From NCBI GenBank assembly GCA_900766355.1, contig CAAFVD010000101.1:1-61449 (forward strand): DNA of 61,449 bases, given 5' to 3'. This document shows, piece by piece, positions 53,824 through 61,449 of this stretch (the first letter of the stretch is position 1; the number at the start of each line of letters is the position of its first letter). This DNA comes from Candidatus Gastranaerophilales bacterium (lineage in GTDB: Bacteria; Cyanobacteriota; Vampirovibrionia; Gastranaerophilales; Gastranaerophilaceae). The position numbers and the translations under genes were made by a program. Under the pieces are notes generated by a model. It was not told where the DNA came from, did not search any database, and saw only the letters and a program-made list of their open reading frames with translations.

Positions 53824-54067
53824 AGATTTAGATTATTATATGAATCTTGATTGGACTTTGGTTGAAGGTGAAGATTTAGATTTTAATGGAAATCCTTATC
53901 ATTATATAGAAATAAAAGAAATTCCTAGTTTTGTATTCTGTGCCAAAACAAGAGAGAAGGCTCTTGAGAATTATAAAAAACAATTAAGATTATCCTTGAT
54001 GATAATGTTAGAGGACGGGGACAGAATTTACGAGCCTGGAGAAGAATTGGAAGAAGATTTTGAATAA
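53816..54067 (+). CDS. HicB-like small protein
   Basis: 83 residues, DLDYYMNLDWTLVEGEDLDF...YHYIEIKEIPSFVFCAKTREKALENYKKQLRLSL resembles the HicB-like partial RNase H fold found in antitoxins. There is no HicA toxin beside it. Overlaps both neighbours by 8 nt, so it is co-translated in the chain 52344-55267. It may be a non-toxin-antitoxin housekeeping member of the fold. Confidence 0.6.
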   Translation: MTKDLDYYMNLDWTLVEGEDLDFNGNPYHYIEIKEIPSFVFCAKTREKALENYKKQLRLSLMIMLEDGDRIYEPGEELEEDFE

Positions 54068-54587
54068 ATTAGAAATAAAATTTGATATTTTAAGACTAGA
54101 AGATTTAGACGCTCTTATGCAAATTGAAGCTACTGCTTATGGGCCTCATCATTGGTCTAGAGATTCTTTTGTTGCAGAAATAAATAACAAAATCGCTAAA
54201 TATTATGCCGTAAAAAACTTGCAAGATGAACTTATTGGGTATATTGGAGTTTGGAATATAGTAGATGAAACTCATATTACAACTATTGCAGTAAGAGAGG
54301 ATTATCGTAGAAAAGGTGTTGCCGAATCTCTTATTGCTAAAATTATAGAGGATTGTTATAATAGCTTTATAAAATACATAACACTTGAAGTCAGAGCAAG
54401 TAATAAGCCTGCAATTGGTTTGTATTCTAAGTATGGAATGAAATCATTAGGAACAAGAAAAGGATATTATCAGGATAACGGAGAAGATGCTTTTATAATG
54501 TGGTCTGATAATATTTTCTCAGATAGTTTCAAGGAATTATTTGCAAAAAATAAGCAAGATATAGAAAATCGTTTAATAATAAAATGA
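54060..54587 (+). CDS. rimI: Ribosomal protein S18-alanine N-acetyltransferase RimI-like
   Basis: 175-residue GNAT enzyme. Core: LRLEDLDALMQIEATAYGPHHWSRDSF, then ITTIAVREDYRRKGVAESLIAKII (acetyl-CoA pyrophosphate loop RRKGVA), LEVRASNKPAIGLYSKYGMKSLGTRKGYY. The pattern E...W..., NxxAxxLYxxxGF-like and YY tail fits RimI. TTG start overlapping the upstream stop by 8 nt, with GGAAGAAG before it. Confidence 0.85.
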   Translation: MNKLEIKFDILRLEDLDALMQIEATAYGPHHWSRDSFVAEINNKIAKYYAVKNLQDELIGYIGVWNIVDETHITTIAVREDYRRKGVAESLIAKIIEDCYNSFIKYITLEVRASNKPAIGLYSKYGMKSLGTRKGYYQDNGEDAFIMWSDNIFSDSFKELFAKNKQDIENRLIIK

Positions 54588-55267
54588 CAAAAAGAATAGA
54601 AGCACAATTAAATAAATTCGTAAACAAAGGCGAGGCTGCAAAGTTCACTTTAGGAACTCTTGTTCTTATGGCTTGTTGTGTTTTGCTTATTATTATTTCA
54701 ACTTTTACACAGTTTAGTTTTACACATCCTATTATTCCTGCTGATATATTTACACATTGGAGTAAATATTTTACAGATAATGGTACGAACTGGCATGGAT
54801 TTTTAAAACATTATAAGTATATTCCGCAAATCCCTGTAATATTTTTTATTTTGAGCTTGTTGGATAGAAAATATGCTATGCTTACGATTATGGCATATAT
54901 AGTTTTGGGATTGGTTGGCTATCCTATATTTGCTTTGGGTGGTGGTTGGAAATATATATTCCAATATGGTTTTTATTATATTTTAGGATATATTCCAGCT
55001 TTGTTCTTTGCAGGTTCTATTGTTAAAGGGAATTATTCGTTTGTAAATATTTTAAAATCTGTTTTTGTTGGTGTTATTGTTATACATTTAATCGGCAGTT
55101 TAGGAATGATATTTATAGCAACACTCAAACACGAATCTTCTACCTCAATTTTTGGTTGGGTGTTAACAATGAGTGGTATGAAAATGTTTTATGATATGTT
55201 TTTTGCAGTTATTGCAATGTATGTAGGACAATTTGTAAAACGTATTTTGTGGATAGTGATGAGTTAA
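54584..55267 (+). CDS. bioY: BioY-type biotin transporter substrate-binding subunit
   Basis: 227 residues, six hydrophobic segments. YIPQIPVIFFILSLLDRKYAMLTIMAYIVLGLVGYPIFALGGGW, followed by GYYYILGYIPALFFAGS, follows the BioY pattern (conserved LGxxGxPxF...GGG and GYxxGF). BioY alone or with an ECF module imports biotin. The link to biotin is supported by bioF-bioG-bioC 25 kb away. Overlaps rimI by 4 nt (ATGA). A strong AT-rich terminator follows. Confidence 0.8.
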   Translation: MTKRIEAQLNKFVNKGEAAKFTLGTLVLMACCVLLIIISTFTQFSFTHPIIPADIFTHWSKYFTDNGTNWHGFLKHYKYIPQIPVIFFILSLLDRKYAMLTIMAYIVLGLVGYPIFALGGGWKYIFQYGFYYILGYIPALFFAGSIVKGNYSFVNILKSVFVGVIVIHLIGSLGMIFIATLKHESSTSIFGWVLTMSGMKMFYDMFFAVIAMYVGQFVKRILWIVMS

Positions 55268-55297
55268 TAAAACCTTTTATTTTAAAAGGTTTTATTA
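55265..55297 (+). terminator. Hairpin after bioY
   Basis: TAATAAAACCTTTTA pairs perfectly with TAAAAGGTTTTATTA around TTT, beginning at the stop codon. T-run is short. Confidence 0.7.
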
Positions 55298-55355
55298 ATT
55301 AGAAATTGTCATTGCGAAAAATCTATGATTTTGAATAATTTAAAACATTTTTCTC

Positions 55356-55570
55356 GTCATTCAGAGCCGTAGGCGAAGAATCTCATACAAAACCAAACTG
55401 TCATTCAGAGGGCGAAGCCCGAAGAATCTCATACAAGGCACAAATCAAGGTTTGCAAGAGAGCTTTCGTTTAGCTCAATATGACATAGTCATTCCGTACT
55501 TGATACGGAATCTGTCAATGTTGATTTATTTATAATTGGGGTCTGTGCAACCCCAAGCCCCGCACCAAAT
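55356..55570 (+). repeat. Composite dispersed repeat A-A'-B'-C-D
   Basis: Module A (55356-55386), a variant A' with GGGCGAAGCCC (55400-55432), a partial B (55459-55485), C (55488-55523, nearly identical to 18118), D (55534-55570). Confidence 0.85.
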
Positions 55571-55670
55571 GACGGCTTGATATTTTTATTGAAATAATTA
55601 TTATCAGCTTTTAACAATTTCCCTTTTATACTTGATTTTTTTAAATAACAATTAATATATAATTATGGGT

Positions 55671-56252
55671 ATGAAGAAAATATTATCATTAATTTTTATA
55701 ATCGTATTAGGTGTTTTTCAGTCGGTTTGTGCTGACCCAGATTTGAGAGATTACAACGGAGTTGAGTTACCTTCAGGAACTTTTATACCCGTTATTTCAA
55801 TGCAAGAATTTTCAACATTAGCATCAGATGAAAAAACTCCTCTACGTTTTATCTCGACAAATGATATTTTTCTTTTTGAATCTAATGTAATACCAAAAGG
55901 AACAATGTTTTTTGGACGTATAGAAAAGAAAAATGAGCCGATTGTTGGAACAAATGCTTCAATGGTTGTTAGAATAACAAAATTACGTTTTGAAGATGGG
56001 TATGAAAACCCTATTTATGCATATATTTATACAAGTAATGGTTGTTTGATTGGTGGAGAAATGACTGCACCAGAAAAATATGATACAACACCTCATTATC
56101 ATAAAGGTATTGCAAGACATTATTTGGGGGTTTTGCAATGGACTCCAGGCCCTACTCGTAAAATGGGTGAACATGTAACGGTTGCCTCAGGTGCGCAACT
56201 TTTGTTAGTTCTTAAAGGCCCTGCTTATATTACACATTCTTTGAATGAATAA
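55671..56252 (+). CDS. Secreted protein of unknown function, VirB10-like fold possible
   Basis: 193 residues from the ATG at 55671 (an ATG two codons earlier also fits). Signal peptide MKKILSLIFIIVLGVFQSVC with cleavage at A-DP. The mature part has ELPSGTFIPVISMQEFSTL and IFLFESNVIPKGTMFFGRI, reminiscent of the 'IPKGT..F/LG' loop of TrbI/VirB10-like domains. TATAAT at 55658-55663 lies 7 nt before the ATG with no Shine-Dalgarno, supporting the second ATG as start. Confidence 0.6.
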   Translation: MKKILSLIFIIVLGVFQSVCADPDLRDYNGVELPSGTFIPVISMQEFSTLASDEKTPLRFISTNDIFLFESNVIPKGTMFFGRIEKKNEPIVGTNASMVVRITKLRFEDGYENPIYAYIYTSNGCLIGGEMTAPEKYDTTPHYHKGIARHYLGVLQWTPGPTRKMGEHVTVASGAQLLLVLKGPAYITHSLNE

Positions 56253-56333
56253 TGCGTTTAGGATAGATGTAAATAAGTTTGGACTAAATGTGTTAATAAT
56301 GTAACAAAATACACTAATTATATAATTCATGGA

Positions 56334-56362
56334 TTGAAAAAGATTGAAAAATACCATATAAT
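56334..56362 (+). promoter_or_regulatory. Promoter upstream of the FliD-like gene
   Basis: TTGAAA (56334-56339), 17 nt, perfect TATAAT (56357-56362). The resulting leader would be about 370 nt, unusually long, and includes dispersed repeats. Confidence 0.6.
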
Positions 56363-56526
56363 GTATATATAGTTTGCAACTATCAGGATGATATCATTAA
56401 CGGAGCGTACGATTTTGGATAAGCGTACCTTAGGTTGCATTTGCGACCACGGAACAACAGAATGTAAGGATATTATTACCCTATTTGAAAGTAATAGGGG
56501 GTATTGTAGTGTGTATGTTTGTAATA

Positions 56527-56716
56527 AGGGTTTGCAAGAGATTCTTCGCCTGTCGGCTCAGAATGACGAAATGAATTGTCATTGCGAACGAAGTGAAGCA
56601 ATCCAGTTCCTCGGTCGGGGAATGAGAATTTTGACTGGATTGCCACGCCACTGCGTGGCTCGCAATGACGGAGCAACAACGAGATTCTTCGGGCTACGCC
56701 CTCTGAATGACGAAAT
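56527..56716. repeat. Dispersed repeats of the CATTGCGAACGAAGTGAAGC family
   Basis: GGTTTGCAAGAGATTCTTCG (56527), then GTCATTGCGAACGAAGTGAAG (56578) with its partner arm CGTGGCTCGCAATGAC (56653-56668), then GAGATTCTTCGGGCTACGCC (56680). When translated by mistake this family yields the well-known spurious HCERSEAI peptide. A 117-codon frame here (56388-56738) should not be annotated as a protein. Confidence 0.85.
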
Positions 56717-56737
56717 GCACGAAAGGTTGGTGGTGTA

Positions 56738-59700
56738 ATGGCAAGCACTATCTCTTTCAGTGGATTATCGGCATCGGGCTTGGATACAAGCTCTTGGGTT
56801 GATGCGTTAGTATCAGTAAAACAACAGACGATTACAAGTCTTGAGCAACAAAAGGCTGAGAAGGAAAACCTTTTAAGCATTGTAAACAACATCAAATCGT
56901 ATTTTTCGAGTTTTCAGACTTGTTTGCAAAAAATAACAGATTCGCAGTACGGTATCGCATCAATGGACTTGTTCATGCAGAATTTGGCATTGTCGTCCAA
57001 TTCTAGTATAGCAACTGCAACTGCAACAACAGAGGCTGCACGTCAAAGTTATGATGTAGCGGTGGATTCGTTGGCGACTGCAACAAAGGCTACTAGTGGA
57101 TACTCTCAGTTTGAGGTTAAGACTGCTGATTTGAACACAACATTTGGTACATTGGGAGGTAAGAATGGTACTATTACTGTAAACTCTCAATCTTTCAATG
57201 TTACAACAGAAGATACGTTACAAAATTTGATAGACAAATTTAAGAATGTTGGAGTTGATGCAAAATTTGATGAAAGCAAGGGTACATTCACAATAGGAAT
57301 GGACTTGAATAAGATTGATGAAGGTGCAACAAACCTTAAGAACGCATTGAAACTTGCTAATAATAATGTTTCAGGTGCAGTTTCAGGTTCAGTTGTATAT
57401 GCAAACCGTAATACAGAGTTTTATAAACTAGGTTTAAATGGTGGCGATATAAATATCGAAGGTGTTAAACACACTATCACTAAAAATGGAAACAATTATA
57501 CAATCCAAAAAGACGGTGGTGCAGCTGTTCAGATGAACACATTGGGCGAATTTTTGGATTATTTAAAATCTTCTGCGGTTGGTGCAGATGATGCAACAGT
57601 TGATGCTAAGGGACATATCACAATAAAAGGTGCAACATTGGATAAGGTTGAAGGTGGAACAAACCTAATGGACGTGTTGAACCTTATCGAATCTCAAAAA
57701 CGTACGGTTTCAGAAAGTGGTGCGTTGTCGTATATTGAGGTACGAGTAGCTGATTTGAATACAAAACTTTCAGCATTGGGTATTACAGGAGATACTACAC
57801 TTGTTGCTGGAGGCACAAACAACACAATCTCTAATGATAAGACTTTGGGTGATATCAAGAACATCTTAAAAAATGCTGGAGTTGATATGAGTGTTGATAG
57901 TAGAGGAATTATTACTATTGATACACATGGAAATGAGATTAGCGGAACATTACTAGATGTGTTAAATTTAGACCCTACAAAGGGTGGAACAACAATTTCT
58001 AGTTCTGCACATCAGGCTACATTGAAGGCTGATGGCAATACAAAACTTTCAGAGTTGGGAATAACTACTGATAAGAAATATATTGCATACAAGTCAGATG
58101 GTACAGCCTTGACAACAGAGATTAGTAATGTTGAGGGAAAAACAGTTAATGAGTTTGTGAACGCATTAAAAAATTCTGGACTTGATGCAAAATTTGATGA
58201 AAAGACTCATCAAATAACAATCAAAGATGGGTATATAGAAGGCAGTTTGGCAGATGCTTTGGGAATGACTCAACTATCTACAAGCTTTACCGAAAATGCA
58301 AGCTTGAATACTCAACTTGAAAAATTAGGTGCTACAGGAGATAGTACACTTACAATTGATGGTGGAGCTGCTAAGACTTATGACAAAAATACAACATTAG
58401 AAACTGTTTTCAACGACATCAAGAATGCAGGTGGTAAAGTTACGTTTAAAGACGGTAATGTTACGATAGAGGGTGTAACATTGGGTGGTAGTTTACCTTC
58501 ATTGTTGGGGTTAGATGCTACTACACAAGGTACAAGCGTAACTTCAGGTAAATTAACTGCCGTTACAGGTTCAACTTCTAGTGGTGGTAATACAGAATCA
58601 ACCGTAGAACATAATATAGAATTGAGTACAAAGTTGGGCGATATTACTGGAACTACTTCAAATTATACATTGAAGGTTGGTGACGGTGCATCAACTACTT
58701 ATACAAAAGATTCTACGTTACAAGATATAAAAACACAGATAGAGGGTGCAGGTGGCAAGTTCACTATCAATGATGATAATACTATCAGTATTGAGGGTGT
58801 AACAATGAGCGGTACTGTTGTGGGTGCATTGGGCTTTGATGAACTTGCAACAGGAACAAAATTTACAACAGTAGATGCCGTAATGATATCAGGTACTTCA
58901 AATGTTGCTACAGGTGGTACAACATTAGGCAATTTAGGTTTGATAGCATCTGGTTCAACCTCAGGCGCAAGGGCGGTTAGACGAGCTCCTGCAAATCCTA
59001 ACAAAACACTTTCTATCAATGGTGGTACAGCAAAGACTTATGGCGCAGATAGTAGCCTAGATGATATATTTGCGGATATTGTTGCTGCAGGTGGTACTGC
59101 ATCAATAAATAGTGAAGGATATATAGTTATAAATGGAGTACACCTTGAAGGTACACTTGTAGATGCTTTGGGCTTGGTTGAAACTAGCTACAAAACGACA
59201 ATTACAAGCGGTGATTTGAAGGTAACAACTTCTACTAAGTCAACAAGCTCAAGTACGTTGTATACGGATACGAAAGGTGATATAGCTTGGGATTCTACTA
59301 TTGGTAGTATCGTTGGAGATACAAATAGTTATGATTTAAAAGTTAATGGTACAAACAAGACCTATAATACTAATACAAAATTGTCAGATATAAAGAATGT
59401 GATTCAGGCTGCTGGCGGTACAATGACTATTAATGATGATAATACAATATCAATTAATGGTGTTGAGATTTCGGGCAGTTTGGTTGACAAGTTGGGCTTT
59501 AATTCTGATGGTGTGCATACTGTTGTTTCTAGTAACAATCCTATATATTATACAGATGGCAAAAAATCTGCGGATACAGGTACGACTTTTGAACAGTTGG
59601 GAATTGGTGCAGATAAACGAGATTATGCAATTTATAAGAATGACGGTACTGTGGTAAAAGCGTCATCAACTAATGGTACAAGTAATGGTAAAACTATAGG

Positions 59701-61449
59701 CGATTGGTTGAGGGTTGTTAATGATAGTTTGAATACTGCAAATGGTACAAGAGATATTACGTATGCAAGTATAGATAATGGTGTTATATCTATTACAGGT
59801 GGATATGTAACAGGTAGCTTGCCAACAGAGTTGGGTATCGGTATAAAAGAAACAGTTACAGGTATCACAATGGAAGGCAGTTCTGTCAGCTATGTAGAAT
59901 ATGAACCACTCAAATATATAGGTAATATTCAAACAGGTTCTGGTATAGCTGGTGGTACAATGGTAAGTTCTGGCTTTATGGCAGAATCTATCCAATATCA
60001 AGATGAATTGGGAAATATTCATGCAGTAACAGAAACCACTAAGTTGTCAGAAGTTTTGGATACTTCGGGCAACAAGATTGGAAGTGGCAGTTATACGTTC
60101 AATGTTGGTAGTTATACCAAAACATTTGATGCTGATAGTACGACATTGGGCGATATAGTTAATTATGTTAATAATTTGAACATGGATATTACTCACGATA
60201 CAACAACTTCGGCAACTCTTGTTGACGGCAAGTTGACTATCGAGTCGAATGTTAGTATCACAGGCACATTGTTGGATAAATTGGGATTTGAAAAACAAGA
60301 TATTTCAACAGTTGCTTATGAGATAAAAGGTACAAACAAAGCACATTATAGCAAGAGCGAAGGTGTGACCGTTACTGCTAGTGGATTCTCTACTGCGGTG
60401 ACAACACAATCAACCTCTGGTGCTGACAAAGTTTATGTATCCTCTCTTTCTGATTTCGTATCAGGTAGTACATATTATGTCAAATCGGCATCTGATTTGA
60501 ATAAACTTGCAGAATTGACAAATGCAGGTAAGAATACAAAAGGTGTAAAATTTGTTCTTGAAAACGATGTTGATTTGGCAGGACAACAGTTTGTACCTAT
60601 AGGTACTTTTAACAATAGTTTTAAGGGTAATTTCTATGGTAACGGGCATGTTATCAAAAACTTAACTATTACTGATACCTCTGTACTATCTGAACCGTTT
60701 ACGAGTGGTAGCTCTAAGGTATATCATGCAGGTCTGTTTGGTATGACCAATGGTGCCAAACTGTATGATATCGGGCTTGAAAATGTCAATATAAACCTGT
60801 CTATAGATGGTGTTGAGGATGGCGTATGGGCTGGTGCTTTAGTAGGTTACGAACAGTATTCAGAGATTAATAATTGTTATTCAACAGGTTCTGTTTCTGC
60901 TGATGCTTATGCAGGAGGCTTGGTTGGTGTTGTTGTTTTGGACTCTTCTGTTTCAAATTCATATTCAACAGTCAATGTAAGTGGAAAAAGCATTGTTGGT
61001 GGACTTGTTGCGAATCTTGGTGGCAAAATCTCGAACTCTTTTGCAACAGGAAATGTTAATGGAAGCTCTGCTGGAGGACTTGTTGGTTATGTTAGTTCTT
61101 CAACCATATCAAACTCTTTTGCTACGGGAAATGTTTCAGCTTCAGAAGGAAGTAAACAAAACGGTGCTGGAGGTTTGGTTGGTTATGCGTTCTCTGGAAA
61201 CATAACAATTTCTGATTCTTTTGCAATGGGTAATGTAACGGGTACTGCTAGCCAAGGTGGAGTTGTAGGTAAAGATTCTGCAACAACCACCGTAACTAAC
61301 TGTGGATATAGTGGTTCTACAGGTTTGGATTCAGGTGTTTCATCAGGTGCTACTGCAATGACAGATGCTCAACTCAAATCTTCAATCGAGGGTTTGGGTA
61401 TCAGTAGTGCAACAGTTGTGAACAAGACCGTTGATACAACGGCTACGAC
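56738..61449 (+). CDS. fliD: Giant FliD-like filament cap / GLUG adhesin protein (partial)
   Basis: Open from the ATG at 56738 to the window end: at least 1570 residues without a stop. Residues 1-~100 are FliD D0/D1: FSGLSASGLDTSSWVDALVSVKQQTI, EQQKAEKENLLSIVNNIKSYFSSF, with the GLxSGLDT-type signature. Residues ~130-1190 contain about ten modules of roughly 75-90 residues, with the core TTLGDIKNILKNAGVDM...ITID...GTLLDVLNL. Residues ~1245-1570 have GLUG repeats (GGLVGYVSSSTISNSFATGN and three more). FliD usually is 400-700 residues. The start has only AAAGG 12 nt upstream. Secreted by the flagellar export system (no signal peptide); likely tip cap with adhesive function (inference). Confidence 0.85.
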   Translation, partial: MASTISFSGLSASGLDTSSWVDALVSVKQQTITSLEQQKAEKENLLSIVNNIKSYFSSFQTCLQKITDSQYGIASMDLFMQNLALSSNSSIATATATTEAARQSYDVAVDSLATATKATSGYSQFEVKTADLNTTFGTLGGKNGTITVNSQSFNVTTEDTLQNLIDKFKNVGVDAKFDESKGTFTIGMDLNKIDEGATNLKNALKLANNNVSGAVSGSVVYANRNTEFYKLGLNGGDINIEGVKHTITKNGNNYTIQKDGGAAVQMNTLGEFLDYLKSSAVGADDATVDAKGHITIKGATLDKVEGGTNLMDVLNLIESQKRTVSESGALSYIEVRVADLNTKLSALGITGDTTLVAGGTNNTISNDKTLGDIKNILKNAGVDMSVDSRGIITIDTHGNEISGTLLDVLNLDPTKGGTTISSSAHQATLKADGNTKLSELGITTDKKYIAYKSDGTALTTEISNVEGKTVNEFVNALKNSGLDAKFDEKTHQITIKDGYIEGSLADALGMTQLSTSFTENASLNTQLEKLGATGDSTLTIDGGAAKTYDKNTTLETVFNDIKNAGGKVTFKDGNVTIEGVTLGGSLPSLLGLDATTQGTSVTSGKLTAVTGSTSSGGNTESTVEHNIELSTKLGDITGTTSNYTLKVGDGASTTYTKDSTLQDIKTQIEGAGGKFTINDDNTISIEGVTMSGTVVGALGFDELATGTKFTTVDAVMISGTSNVATGGTTLGNLGLIASGSTSGARAVRRAPANPNKTLSINGGTAKTYGADSSLDDIFADIVAAGGTASINSEGYIVINGVHLEGTLVDALGLVETSYKTTITSGDLKVTTSTKSTSSSTLYTDTKGDIAWDSTIGSIVGDTNSYDLKVNGTNKTYNTNTKLSDIKNVIQAAGGTMTINDDNTISINGVEISGSLVDKLGFNSDGVHTVVSSNNPIYYTDGKKSADTGTTFEQLGIGADKRDYAIYKNDGTVVKASSTNGTSNGKTIGDWLRVVNDSLNTANGTRDITYASIDNGVISITGGYVTGSLPTELGIGIKETVTGITMEGSSVSYVEYEPLKYIGNIQTGSGIAGGTMVSSGFMAESIQYQDELGNIHAVTETTKLSEVLDTSGNKIGSGSYTFNVGSYTKTFDADSTTLGDIVNYVNNLNMDITHDTTTSATLVDGKLTIESNVSITGTLLDKLGFEKQDISTVAYEIKGTNKAHYSKSEGVTVTASGFSTAVTTQSTSGADKVYVSSLSDFVSGSTYYVKSASDLNKLAELTNAGKNTKGVKFVLENDVDLAGQQFVPIGTFNNSFKGNFYGNGHVIKNLTITDTSVLSEPFTSGSSKVYHAGLFGMTNGAKLYDIGLENVNINLSIDGVEDGVWAGALVGYEQYSEINNCYSTGSVSADAYAGGLVGVVVLDSSVSNSYSTVNVSGKSIVGGLVANLGGKISNSFATGNVNGSSAGGLVGYVSSSTISNSFATGNVSASEGSKQNGAGGLVGYAFSGNITISDSFAMGNVTGTASQGGVVGKDSATTTVTNCGYSGSTGLDSGVSSGATAMTDAQLKSSIEGLGISSATVVNKTVDTTAT

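Noticed and set aside
53816..54067. A HicAB toxin-antitoxin system
   Set aside because: Only a HicB-like fold is present. No HicA-type small basic dsRNA-binding-like protein is adjacent; neighbours are GerMN and RimI.
56388..56738. 116-aa frame before the FliD-like gene
   Set aside because: Most of it translates the dispersed repeats (HCERSEAIQ type), a well-known spurious product. Only the first ~45 codons are unique and no Shine-Dalgarno precedes them.
56476..56895. 139-aa minus-strand frame
   Set aside because: Antisense of the same repeats and the FliD start.
59632..60298. Several minus-strand open frames under the FliD-like gene
   Set aside because: Shadows produced by the Thr/Ser/Gly-rich codon repeats of the plus-strand frame; no ribosome binding sites.

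Overview
The window is about 61 kb of AT-rich bacterial chromosome with short gaps, genes on both strands and normal bacterial codon use. The gene content fits a flagellated, double-membraned organism of the Gastranaerophilales/Vampirovibrionia (Melainabacteria) kind: LptA/LptC-type envelope genes, a filamentous-haemagglutinin-like exoprotein, a fliN-fliO-fliP-fliQ-fliR block, PPi-dependent phosphofructokinase, and a protein opening with MGMAASQAR, a start I associate with that group. The assignment rests on remembered families and not on a search, so it is moderate only.

Layout. 1-9.1 kb: rnhA, class II aldolase, an HD-GYP protein, rpsO, tpiA, a PAS histidine kinase, a secreted parvulin, a DMT transporter, a Fic protein with an unusually clear promoter/operator region, and tRNA-Thr(CGU). 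9.1-18 kb: a tightly packed minus-strand operon lptC-lptA-TPR-dprA-topA-aroE, then a divergent Hcp-like protein. 18-24 kb: repeat-rich spacer, a lone sugar-ABC permease, a FliK-like plus FlgF/G-like pair behind a sigma-28-like promoter, a 102-bp tandem repeat and a PPi-phosphofructokinase gene. 24-34 kb: an acidic tudor-like protein, biotin operon bioF-bioG-bioC, a YkgJ-type protein, a HigB/HigA-type toxin-antitoxin pair and a SWIM-SNF2 ATPase. 34-45 kb: the MGMAASQAR protein, pgk, tRNA-Gln(UUG) with a triplicated terminator, a 1169-aa zincin-like protein and the FHA-like exoprotein. 45-49 kb: the flagellar export/switch operon. 49-56 kb: smpB, small lipoprotein and zinc-ribbon genes, a YhcC-like radical SAM protein, and a chain of overlapping genes ending in rimI and bioY. 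56.7 kb to the end: a giant FliD-like cap protein, open at the window edge.

How the genes connect. fba, tpiA, pgk and the PPi-phosphofructokinase gene are glycolytic but scattered as single units. bioF-bioG-bioC makes pimeloyl-ACP and the first ring precursor of biotin, and BioY 25 kb away would import biotin. FliN/O/P/Q/R, the FliK-like and FlgG-like pair and the FliD-like protein indicate a flagellum with lineage-specific changes.

Most notable signals: (1) many genes without a Shine-Dalgarno site have a -10 hexamer 6-8 nt before the start codon, which implies widespread leaderless transcription; (2) the fliN-like gene carries an excellent internal Shine-Dalgarno and ATG between its two SpoA domains, as in SctQ genes of type III secretion; (3) the FliD-like protein is at least 1570 residues, with about ten tandem modules and GLUG adhesin repeats; (4) the Fic promoter carries two ACGCA-N5-TGCGT palindromes and two half-sites; (5) modular intergenic repeats recur in both orientations.
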